Shown here one piece after another: positions 15,423 through 22,671 of a stretch of 34,034 nt of DNA; within the stretch, counting starts at the first letter, position 1; each line of letters opens with the position of its first letter. Location: positions 1 to 34,034 of the forward strand of contig JBCCIM010000048.1 in the NCBI GenBank assembly GCA_039111535.1, read 5' to 3'. Under the pieces are notes generated by a model, which did not search any database, was not told the DNA's origin, and worked only from the letters and a program-made list of their open reading frames with translations. The position numbers and the translations under genes are program-made. This DNA comes from Bacteroidota bacterium. Lineage in GTDB: Bacteria > Bacteroidota > Rhodothermia > Rhodothermales > JAHQVL01.

Positions 15423-17306
15423 TTAATGGGCCTCCTTCGCTTCCGCATCGATTAATGTCCCAAACTCAGGCCATGCTGGTAGTTCATCGAAGCTCAGGTG
15501 AAATGCAAAGCAATCGACGTCGAGTCTGGTACATTCAACACAGATTTCTGTTTTCCGCGCCTCTGTCATTCTACTGGCGGTAATGACAACGGCTTCTGGT
15601 TGATACTCTTTTATGATACGCCCCAAATCCACGAAAGACCCCAACACAGGCACACCATGCATTGTCATGCCGTGTTTCAGTGGATCATCGTCAATGAAGC
15701 CAACAGGGATATAGTTTATTTCAAGGTTAAACCGCATTTCGCGGAGTGTAATGGCGCCGGCATCACCTGCTCCATAAAGCAGAACACGCTTGCCCTGATG
15801 GCGTTGCTGGGCGATAAACTGCCGCAAAGCACGGAAGCCAAACCGGACACCTGCGGCGGCACAGGAAATCAAAAACCAGTCAATAAGGAAGACTGACACG
15901 GAAAGTGTTTCTGCACCGACTACAAAACCGGCCACTACAAAGGCCACAACACCCGATACGGCAGTGGCTATCAACACGCGCAAGAACTCTGCCGTGCCGG
16001 CGTGACGCCATATCCCACGGTACAGACCAAACAGGTAAAAGAGTACAATTTTAATCGCAACCACAACGGGCAACAATCGCTCAAGGTTGACCGCGTGCGC
16101 ATCCGTAAAACCACCTTCATACCGTAGATAATGCGCGACGATGAAAGCAGAAACAATCAAAAAGAGATCTGCAACAACGCCAAACGAAGCTTTCCAACTG
16201 CGTCCAAACAAGGCATGCAGCATCGCAAAGAACTTCTCATTCAACAGATACTCTCTGGTAGAGAAGAAGCCCAATCCTTCTGAAGTCCGGTAGACATCCA
16301 CGCTGGCAAGGTACACACCGAATACGGTAAGCCCAATGCTCATGACAAGAAACAGGGCGTAAAACAGTTGTGGCTCGGTGAATTGCAGCAACAACGCTAC
16401 TGCACCAAAAAACAGGCTGATCCCGTAAAGCGTGAGCACAGCCATTCGCTCAGACAAGCCAAGGAAAACAAGTCGGTGCGAACTGTGGTCGCGTCCGCCC
16501 TGAGAAATTGATCGCCCGGCAAGCGTGCGTACAAGCGTCACCAGGGTTGTATCGAAAATTGGTATAGCCATCACCATCGCCGACATCAGGTAGATGGTAA
16601 AACGGCCAGAGGTGACCTGGGCATCCGACTGGATCATGATTGCCAGTGCAGCAATGGTGTAGCCCAGAAACATACTCCCGCTATCGCCCATGAAAATACG
16701 GGCGGGTTTGAAGTTGAATACCAGAAAGCCGGCAGTAACGCCGACAATAATCAGGGAAATTGCAAGGCCGGCAACATTGCCGGAAAGAAAAGAAAATACG
16801 GCCAGCACAAGGGCAGCAATCGACGAAATGCCGGCTGCTAGGCCATCCATGTTGTCCAGCAAGTTAATGGCGTTGGTGATCCCAATCGTCCACAAAAACG
16901 TAAGGGGGACAACAATCCAGAAGGGCAACCCTTCGCCAAATGAATAGCCGGCAAACAAGAGCAAACCGGAAGCCACAACCTGGGCGACAAGTTTTCCCCC
17001 TGGCTTGATGGTTTTCAGGTCGTCGACGAGGCCCGTCACAAACATGATGGTCGCCCCGAGCCATACCTGCCAGGGTAGCTCAAAGAGAAATAGAGAAAGG
17101 AGCGTGATCGTTGCACCTGCATAAATGGCAATGCCGCCCATGAGCGCCGTTGGCTTGGCATGCCACCGGTCTTTCTTGGGGATCGCAATCCATTTTTTAC
17201 GATGGGCTAACCGGATCACAGCCGGCGTCAACAAGAGTGTACACATGAATGCAACGATTCCGCCCACCCATGGTAGCCAAAAAAAATCGGTACTAAGCAA
17301 ATTCAT
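15423..17306 (-). CDS. WecA-like glycosyl-1-phosphate transferase fused to a WbpM-like N-terminal half
   Basis: Residues 1 to about 340 form a polytopic GT4 MraY/WecA domain with LVDDLKT (Asp95-Asp96), NAINLLDNMDGLA (145-157), FMGDSGSM (205-212) and the His motif GGRDHSSHRL (270-279). It should transfer a HexNAc-1-phosphate from a UDP-sugar to undecaprenyl phosphate and so start the polysaccharide. Residues 370-500 add four more hydrophobic segments, and 505-605 hold a Rossmann-like CoA/nucleotide-binding fold (RVLLYGAGDAGAITLREM, VGFIDDDP). This second part matches the N-terminal half of WbpM/FlaA1-like proteins, but the catalytic SDR dehydratase half is missing. At 627 residues it is nearly twice the normal WecA length. 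The reading frame is continuous. The role of the added half is unknown, perhaps regulatory or scaffolding. Confidence 0.85.
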   Translation of the reverse strand: MNLLSTDFFWLPWVGGIVAFMCTLLLTPAVIRLAHRKKWIAIPKKDRWHAKPTALMGGIAIYAGATITLLSLFLFELPWQVWLGATIMFVTGLVDDLKTIKPGGKLVAQVVASGLLLFAGYSFGEGLPFWIVVPLTFLWTIGITNAINLLDNMDGLAAGISSIAALVLAVFSFLSGNVAGLAISLIIVGVTAGFLVFNFKPARIFMGDSGSMFLGYTIAALAIMIQSDAQVTSGRFTIYLMSAMVMAIPIFDTTLVTLVRTLAGRSISQGGRDHSSHRLVFLGLSERMAVLTLYGISLFFGAVALLLQFTEPQLFYALFLVMSIGLTVFGVYLASVDVYRTSEGLGFFSTREYLLNEKFFAMLHALFGRSWKASFGVVADLFLIVSAFIVAHYLRYEGGFTDAHAVNLERLLPVVVAIKIVLFYLFGLYRGIWRHAGTAEFLRVLIATAVSGVVAFVVAGFVVGAETLSVSVFLIDWFLISCAAAGVRFGFRALRQFIAQQRHQGKRVLLYGAGDAGAITLREMRFNLEINYIPVGFIDDDPLKHGMTMHGVPVLGSFVDLGRIIKEYQPEAVVITASRMTEARKTEICVECTRLDVDCFAFHLSFDELPAWPEFGTLIDAEAKEAH

Positions 17307-17357
17307 GTTTTGATAAATAAGAGCCCGAACGGGCTGGGTCGGAATGATTGTGCATGT

Positions 17358-18422
17358 TTACAGGGGGAGTGGCGTAATTGGATGCCCATTCCGGTGTAAC
17401 TGCTTGGACATTTCTTGATTGGCTTCCGCAGAAAAGGCCGCAGACTTGGCCAGGCGGAAATATGCGATGACATCGCGGAGGATAGCATCTACATCATAAG
17501 ATGGTTTATATCCTATGGTCTGTTGGATTTTGTTGATATTGGGTGTGCGCCGGCGCATATCTTCAAAACCAGGTCCGTACGTTTTTTCGTATGGAATATG
17601 CTGAATGGATGATTCGCTTTTGGCGAGCGTACGAACACGCTCAGCCAATTCATTTATCGTAATTTCCTGGTTACTGCCAATATTAAACACCTGGCCTTCA
17701 GCGCCATCATGATCCATCAACTGGGTGATTGCGCGAATGGCATCGCCGACGTAGGTGAAGCAGCGAGACTGTTCCCCATCGCCAAATACAGAAATGGGCT
17801 CATTAGCCAAGGCGCTTTGGACGAAGTTCGGGATTACCATGCCATAACGGCCTGTTTGGCGCGGGCCTACCGTATTGAAAAAGCGAGCAATGACAACAGG
17901 AAGCTGTTTCTCTTCAAAGTAGGCAAGGGCAAGAAATTCGTCGATTGCCTTTGAACAGGCATAGGCCCAACGCCGCTTTGTTGTCGGCCCAAGGGTCCAG
18001 TCATCGGTCTCAGAAAGGCTTTCAATATCCTCACTTGTTTCCATCAACTTTCCGTAAACTTCAGACGTGGAGGCAAGCAAAACTTTTTTTCCGTAATAAC
18101 TGGCCAGCTTCAGAATATTCTCGGTACCCTGTACATTTGTGACAATCGTCTCGACAGGTTGCTCCATTATCAGACGAACACCCACTGCAGCAGCAAGGTG
18201 AAAAACCTGGTCACACCTTGAAATATGTTGCTCAAGGGTGTGGTAATCGAGAATATCAGCTATCGTTGACTCGAAACGGTTGTGATGAAAGAGGTGCTGT
18301 ATATTTTCTAAACGGCCAGTAGACAGGTTGTCTATAATATGGACATGGTGGCCTTGCTCGATAAGATGATCAGCCAGGTGACTTCCAATAAAGCCTGCTC
18401 CTCCCGTAATGAGGTATCTCAT
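17358..18422 (-). CDS. Extended SDR NDP-sugar epimerase/dehydratase family enzyme
   Basis: The 354-residue protein is a typical extended SDR. It shows ITGGAGFIGSHLADHL (NAD loop, about 5-20), Asp31 for the adenosine ribose, ASTSEVYG with the catalytic Ser/Thr near 118-120, and Tyr154-x-x-x-Lys158 in YACSKAIDEFLALAY. RFFNTVGPRQTGRYGMVIP and FGDGEQSRCFTYVGDAI are substrate-domain signatures shared by UDP-glucuronate decarboxylases, UDP-glucose 4-epimerases and dTDP-glucose dehydratase relatives. I cannot choose among these by eye, but it lacks the DExG motif expected of RmlB-type dehydratases at the active site. It is the first gene of the minus-strand trio that ends with the WbpA-type dehydrogenase. 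Confidence 0.82.
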   Translation of the reverse strand: MRYLITGGAGFIGSHLADHLIEQGHHVHIIDNLSTGRLENIQHLFHHNRFESTIADILDYHTLEQHISRCDQVFHLAAAVGVRLIMEQPVETIVTNVQGTENILKLASYYGKKVLLASTSEVYGKLMETSEDIESLSETDDWTLGPTTKRRWAYACSKAIDEFLALAYFEEKQLPVVIARFFNTVGPRQTGRYGMVIPNFVQSALANEPISVFGDGEQSRCFTYVGDAIRAITQLMDHDGAEGQVFNIGSNQEITINELAERVRTLAKSESSIQHIPYEKTYGPGFEDMRRRTPNINKIQQTIGYKPSYDVDAILRDVIAYFRLAKSAAFSAEANQEMSKQLHRNGHPITPLPL

Positions 18423-19037
18423 AATCTCTTCAATTAATCGGAAAATATTTCAATGCTTGGTGCTGCCGGCTTTACCTGATCCCAAGATCATGCCTAATGC
18501 AGATTTGTATCGGTCAGGTGCATACACATGTTGCGGATTGCGTTGACATCTTAGTCGGAATCATCATTTGCTACAGGCCGGCGCTTCTGTACATGAAAAC
18601 ATTTGCAGGAGAAGCATTGGGCGATACGTGGTAAAAGTTATTAGTTATTAATACGTATTACTTACCCATCATTATATCACTATTACCTTTCGTAGCAAGC
18701 AGAGGAATAACACGGAAAAAGACGAAATTCTCTACGTTTTAACGGTTTGCGGATGATTTCTCCGCCAGTCCAACACACAGGATTAGGCAATAAAGATTAA
18801 GCAGTACCTAATCACACGCCTTTATTATTGTGTATACGGAACGCTGAGTTGCATACCATGGTGATTGCTGTGAAAAGCATTACTACTCCTCTTACACATC
18901 ATGCCAGCACAATCCCCTATTAGAAAAGCTAGGGGGTAACTTTATTCCCGGATAAAAAGATCCCGGCACAAATCGGTGCGGTATACATCGGCCGATAAAC
19001 TGTCAAATAACGCTGTCGAGTGGAAACGCGACTTTCG
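18423..19037. promoter_or_regulatory. 615-base intergenic region with several small inverted repeats
   Basis: I see no credible gene here. The stretch is A/T-rich around 18640-18720. It contains a perfect 12-base palindrome TAATACGTATTA (18649-18660), a 7-bp inverted repeat GATTAGG/CCTAATC (18781-18787 and 18807-18813), and CCCCTA/TAGGGG near 18913-18935. It must hold the promoter of the minus-strand SDR operon and the 3' end of the epimerase message. The role of the repeats is unproven. Confidence 0.35.
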
Positions 19038-20150
19038 TCAGGCTATCGTAGGCCTCAATATCTGTTCCAGAATACCGGCAATGCGAGTTGCCGTGTTACC
19101 ATCCCAAAGTGGTGGGATCTCTCCGGCCTTCCTGTCACCAGATAAAATGGCGGTCACGCGTGCTGCTATTGCATTCGGGTCGAGCTCCATCAACTCGTTG
19201 GTCCCCAGTTCCATTGTGATCGGTCGCTCGGTGGATTCACGAAGGGTAAGACATGGAACTTTAAGGAAGGTTGTCTCTTCCTGGATCCCCCCTGAGTCGG
19301 TTACGAGCAATGCCGCGTTGTCCATCAGCTTGAGAAATTCGAGATACCCTAGCGGCTCCGTGACAATCAAATTAGGGATGGCGCGAAAACGATCCATGTA
19401 CCCGAACGCGTCTAACCGGATACGCGTACGCGGATGCATGGGCATAACAACCGGGCGCAATGGAGTAAGCCGCTCGAGTGTTTCGATCACCTTAAGCAAA
19501 CTCTCCGGATTGTCCACATTTGCCGGCCGGTGCATCGTAACCAGGACATATTGTTTCGACTGTACCGCCAGTTCGTGCAAAATCTGGTTCTCAGCAGCTT
19601 TTTCCCGAAAATGCACCAGCGAATCGATCATCACATTGCCCACAAAGTGGATTTTATCTTCTGGCACACCTTCGTGGCGGAGATTATCGAGTCCGCTTTG
19701 CTCGGTAACAAAAAGGTGGTCGGAAATCGAATCCGTAACGATACGGTTGATTTCTTCAGGCATTTTGCGATCGCCACTGCGCAGGCCGGCTTCCACGTGC
19801 GCAACCGGAATATGGCACTTCGCCGCAACAAGGCTACAGGCTACAGTAGAATTCACATCCCCTACCACCAATACCAGGTCGGGCTTGTGCTCCATCAGCG
19901 CACCTTCAAACGAAATCATGATACGCGCGGTTTGCGCGGCATGAGAACCGCTACCCACACCCAAATAAATATCTGGCTCGGGCAGTTCAAGTTGCCGAAA
20001 GAATACATCACTCATTCGCTCGTCATAGTGCTGTCCGGTATGCACTATGACCGAATGGATATCTCCAAATTGCCGATACGCGCGGTGGAGCGGGCCAATT
20101 TTCATGAAGTTAGGCCGGGCGCCGACAACGTTAAATATTTTAATAGACAT
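19038..20150 (-). CDS. UDP-N-acetylglucosamine 2-epimerase family enzyme (WbpI/WecB type)
   Basis: The 370-residue protein is a complete non-hydrolysing UDP-HexNAc 2-epimerase with a GT-B-like fold. Markers are NVVGARPNFMKIGPL (7-20), VVGDVNSTVACSL with Asp98, HVEAGLRSGDRKMPEEINR with Glu120 and Glu132-133, and TDSGGIQEE for the UDP site. It could make UDP-ManNAc, or act as WbpI on UDP-GlcNAc(3NAc)A to give the manno-configured acid; sequence alone does not separate these. WbpA-, WbpB- and WbpE-type genes in the same window favour the second. The minus-strand start at 20150 keeps the conserved N-terminus. A 10-bp inverted repeat lies 60 bases upstream, and a 615-base non-coding stretch follows. 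Confidence 0.88.
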   Translation of the reverse strand: MSIKIFNVVGARPNFMKIGPLHRAYRQFGDIHSVIVHTGQHYDERMSDVFFRQLELPEPDIYLGVGSGSHAAQTARIMISFEGALMEHKPDLVLVVGDVNSTVACSLVAAKCHIPVAHVEAGLRSGDRKMPEEINRIVTDSISDHLFVTEQSGLDNLRHEGVPEDKIHFVGNVMIDSLVHFREKAAENQILHELAVQSKQYVLVTMHRPANVDNPESLLKVIETLERLTPLRPVVMPMHPRTRIRLDAFGYMDRFRAIPNLIVTEPLGYLEFLKLMDNAALLVTDSGGIQEETTFLKVPCLTLRESTERPITMELGTNELMELDPNAIAARVTAILSGDRKAGEIPPLWDGNTATRIAGILEQILRPTIA

Positions 20151-20545
20151 GCGTCTCGAATGCTGGTTTCACGGCACTAATTTCCTCTTATCTGTATCGT
20201 TCTACCCAACGCGCCTTCTGAAAAGCAATATGCATGTGGTAATAGAAAGAAGGCGCGATAAGCGTAGGGGCAAGTGCCTTGATGCGTGTTTTTTGAGAAA
20301 GCTAAAGATGTAGTCGCTGGTTTCGATACCTCTCAGGAGACACGTGAGCGCGTCGGTTTGTTTGTGTGGACAAACATGCGTCCCCTGTCCTACAGCACAA
20401 TCTTACCAAAGAATGCGCATCCTTGCGCTGTGTTTCAGCCTGTTGTGTTTCAGGCCACTCTTTTTTCATATGGCCTTTGGGGTTGTCCCGGCAGTTCAGC
20501 AAGTGAAACGATAGTAGGAAGAACTGTTCAGTAAGATAGCATATC
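20151..20545. other. 395-base intergenic region between divergent genes
   Basis: No convincing gene is present. A short minus-strand open frame here lacks any family motif and extends into the sulfotransferase start, so I discount it. The region must hold the promoters of the epimerase (-) and sulfotransferase (+) genes and contains the inverted repeat at 20210-20257. Confidence 0.4.
20210..20257. promoter_or_regulatory. 10-bp perfect inverted repeat upstream of the 2-epimerase gene
   Basis: CGCGCCTTCT (20210-20219) and AGAAGGCGCG (20248-20257) are perfect inverted copies separated by 28 bases. They lie 60-107 bases upstream of the minus-strand start at 20150. They could be an operator pair or a stem in the 5' untranslated RNA. 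Confidence 0.35.
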
Positions 20546-21505
20546 ATGAAAATCGCGGTTGACCGTGTAAAGAACTGGGTCTTTGTCACAGGAGAAATTC
20601 GTGGAGGGACTACCTTTGTCGGTAAGATTCTCAGCTTGCCCCTGGAGGTTGACTATATCCATGAGCCTTTCAATATTCGGTGTGGTATGCCCGGCATGAC
20701 CAAGCGGTGGCGTTATGTCAAACCTTCGCTTGATACGCCCGGCATGCAGGAAATCCATGAAGCCGCTTCGCGTATCTTCTCCTACAATTTCAGCCTGCGC
20801 AATTCCCCCTTCGAAAATGAAGCCATCCATCGCAGGATCATAAAGCAACTCGTAGGCACACGCGGGCCCTATTATTTGCGACTTGCCAAAATGAACCCTT
20901 TTCACCGGCATGCAGTCATCAAGGACCCAACCGGCACCTTACTCGCTGAATATCTGCACGTACATTTTGGCGTCAAGCCCGTCATTGTTATCCGACATCC
21001 GGCATCATTTGTTGCCAGCTTGCGCCGCGCAGGTTGGTGGCCAGATGTAAGGAAAATTCTCGATGGCCAACCCGAACTGGTGGCAGACCACCTCAATGGC
21101 AGCCTCGATTCATGGTTCAATAAAGACAGTGATGATCTCCAGAATGCAGCTGCACACTGGCGACTGCTAACACAGGTAGTGGTCAATCAGGCCAAAAAAT
21201 ACGACGGATGGGAATTGGTCAAACTCGAGGACTTGAGCAACAATCCTGTTGAAGAGTTCAAAGCTTTGTACGGGCGCCTTGGACTACCGTGGTCAGAATC
21301 GGTTAAGAAGAAAATCATCAACACCACGCAGGTAAAAGGTAAAGCCGAGGTAAAAAACAACCTCGTTCAGGATTTCAAGCGAGACAGCGCAAAAATCTTT
21401 GAACTCCGGCGCAACTCACTAACCAAAGAAGAGCGCCGAAAAATTTTCGATGTCGTGAAAGACGTTGCGCTCGAATTTTACTCGGAAGAGAGCTTTTCCC
21501 TCTAG
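20546..21505 (+). CDS. PAPS-dependent sulfotransferase family protein
   Basis: The 319-residue protein has the two PAPS-binding elements of sulfotransferases: a 5'-phosphosulfate loop at 14-26 (VTGEIRGGTTFVG, where PRSGTT is commoner) and a 3'-phosphate site RHPASFVASLRRAG starting at Arg150. Between them, IKDPTGTLLAEYL fits the family core. There is no signal peptide, so it should act in the cytoplasm or at the inner face of the membrane, moving sulfate from PAPS to a hydroxyl on a glycan or other small acceptor. It stands alone on the plus strand, between the 2-epimerase (-) and the CBM48 gene (-). Its position inside a polysaccharide region suggests glycan sulfation, but the acceptor is not determined by sequence. 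Confidence 0.85.
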   Translation: MKIAVDRVKNWVFVTGEIRGGTTFVGKILSLPLEVDYIHEPFNIRCGMPGMTKRWRYVKPSLDTPGMQEIHEAASRIFSYNFSLRNSPFENEAIHRRIIKQLVGTRGPYYLRLAKMNPFHRHAVIKDPTGTLLAEYLHVHFGVKPVIVIRHPASFVASLRRAGWWPDVRKILDGQPELVADHLNGSLDSWFNKDSDDLQNAAAHWRLLTQVVVNQAKKYDGWELVKLEDLSNNPVEEFKALYGRLGLPWSESVKKKIINTTQVKGKAEVKNNLVQDFKRDSAKIFELRRNSLTKEERRKIFDVVKDVALEFYSEESFSL

Positions 21506-21519
21506 CTTGCTGATTTAGC

Positions 21520-21813
21520 TCAGGTATACAGCAAACAATTACCAGACCCATAATCATTGGGCTGAAAGCCGTCTGCTGCATCTTCATCAAACCATCGCCC
21601 GTGCTCGGTTAAATATCGAAAGATATACTGTTGGCCCGCAGGAAGCGTTGTTGTGGCCGCAAACGTATTGTCAGTACTTGCCTTAAAATGAAGCGCATCC
21701 GGTTGCCAATCGTTAAAATCTCCCACCACAGATACAATCTGACCTTCGATGGGGGCAGGCAAAATGAACGTTACCTCGGTTGTGTCATCAGACACCTTTT
21801 TCTTGCGAATCAT
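21520..21813 (-). CDS. Stand-alone CBM48/isoamylase N-terminal-like domain protein
   Basis: The 97-residue product is a single early-set immunoglobulin-like domain. VTFILPAPIEGQIVSVVGDFNDWQPDALHF matches the glycogen-binding pattern of AMPK-beta and branching-enzyme N-termini only in short stretches, chiefly VVGDFNDWQ, together with PAGQQYIFRYL and a final NDYGSGNCLLYT. No catalytic domain is attached. Such proteins probably bind alpha-glucans or regulate glycogen enzymes. It follows the nnrE-like gene by 102 bases on the same strand and converges on the sulfotransferase gene with only 14 bases between stops. The domain call is firm; its partner is unknown. Confidence 0.8.
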   Translation of the reverse strand: MIRKKKVSDDTTEVTFILPAPIEGQIVSVVGDFNDWQPDALHFKASTDNTFAATTTLPAGQQYIFRYLTEHGRWFDEDAADGFQPNDYGSGNCLLYT

Positions 21814-21862
21814 TGCGTTCGATAAAATTGTCAGGGGAAAGGCATGTGGCCATGCGCTCTGG

Positions 21863-21884
21863 CCGATTATCCCATAATAATCGG
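21863..21884 (-). other. Small hairpin between the nnrE-like and CBM48 genes
   Basis: CCGATTAT (21863-21870) and ATAATCGG (21877-21884) form a perfect 8-bp stem with a 6-base loop. It lies between two same-strand genes and lacks a T-run on the minus strand, so mRNA processing or partial termination is more likely than full termination. Confidence 0.4.
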
Positions 21885-21915
21885 ATTATTCCTGAAAATA
21901 TTTACCTTTTTTTGC

Positions 21916-22635
21916 TTACCACAACCGTACAATATCTTCGCGGGCAAACACGGCGCTGACGCCAAGATTAAGCGTCCTATTTCCATACAAAGCCGGCGGC
22001 ACACTGATATCAGCCAGGTACGCCTCCCCCACTTGTGCCTTGACCGCTTCCCCTCGCAACCCGTTTTTGGGTAGCGCCAGGGTCATGGTTGCATCAGCCT
22101 TCACCGCAGGTGTATGCACCTCCCCTGTTGCCGTGTCAATGCCGGAAGGCACATCCAGGCTCAATACAGGGGCCTTGCTTGTATTAGCCCATGAGATCAA
22201 CGCGCCAGCCCGGCCTCGCGGATTCCCTTTCAAGCTGTATCCAATGATTGCGTCTACAATCAAGTCAGGGTGGGTGTCTGCTGGTCCAGCTTCTGTAGTA
22301 ACAGAGATGCCCATCCGCTTCAATATATCCAGTTGATGGGCCGGCACACCGGAAAAGTCTTCGACTGGCGCCGTGGTATAAACCTGAACGGAAGCCCCCC
22401 AATTGTGGAGCCTGCGCGCGCAAACCATCCCGCCGCCGCCACTTCCACCCTTCCCTACCAGCACCACAACATCCCGGCCCCGGGGATCACCACCCAAAAA
22501 GCGGCTGCGTGCCAGCGCTGCCAGGTTGCGGCCGGCGTTCTCCATCATTTGAATCAGGAGGATGTTGTAATCCTCGATCATCGCACGGTCCACTTCGACC
22601 ATCTGGTCGGTGGAGAGATAGGGGATGTTGTCCAT
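21916..22635 (-). CDS. nnrE: NAD(P)H-hydrate epimerase-like protein (YjeF N-terminal domain), copy 2
   Basis: The 239-residue protein is a single YjeF_N domain. It shares with copy 1 (1091-1834) STDQMVEVDRAMIEDY-type opening residues, LIQMMENAGRNLA, a glycine loop GKGGSGGGGMVCARRL with GGGG in place of GGDG, IIGYSLKGNPRG, and LSLDVPSGIDTATG with the likely catalytic Asp. By eye about 60% of residues are identical between copies. It lies 36 bases downstream of zwf on the same strand, a sensible setting: glucose-6-phosphate dehydrogenase makes NADPH and this enzyme would repair hydrated NAD(P)H. A companion dehydratase (NnrD) is not in the window. I regard this copy as the resident one because its word usage matches its neighbours. 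Confidence 0.87.
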   Translation of the reverse strand: MDNIPYLSTDQMVEVDRAMIEDYNILLIQMMENAGRNLAALARSRFLGGDPRGRDVVVLVGKGGSGGGGMVCARRLHNWGASVQVYTTAPVEDFSGVPAHQLDILKRMGISVTTEAGPADTHPDLIVDAIIGYSLKGNPRGRAGALISWANTSKAPVLSLDVPSGIDTATGEVHTPAVKADATMTLALPKNGLRGEAVKAQVGEAYLADISVPPALYGNRTLNLGVSAVFAREDIVRLW

Positions 22636-22671
22636 TCTTGTCTTTACTTAAATGGTGCGTAAAGCATTGGC

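Noticed and set aside
17358-18422. Reading the SDR enzyme as RmlB (dTDP-glucose 4,6-dehydratase) to complete the dTDP-sugar pathway
   Set aside because: The active-site and substrate signatures look closer to decarboxylase/epimerase relatives, and it is on the opposite strand 7 kb from rmlA. RmlB activity cannot be excluded without a family tree, but I would not name it so.
18976-19944. A 322-codon plus-strand open frame
   Set aside because: It is antisense to the UDP-GlcNAc 2-epimerase gene, which has all family motifs. The plus-strand product is rich in Ser/Arg/Thr with no domain, as expected from a shadow frame.
20302-20589. A 95-codon minus-strand frame in the gap before the sulfotransferase
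   Set aside because: It has no domain, is Arg/Gln/Thr-rich, and overlaps the sulfotransferase start antisense. It is best treated as noncoding.
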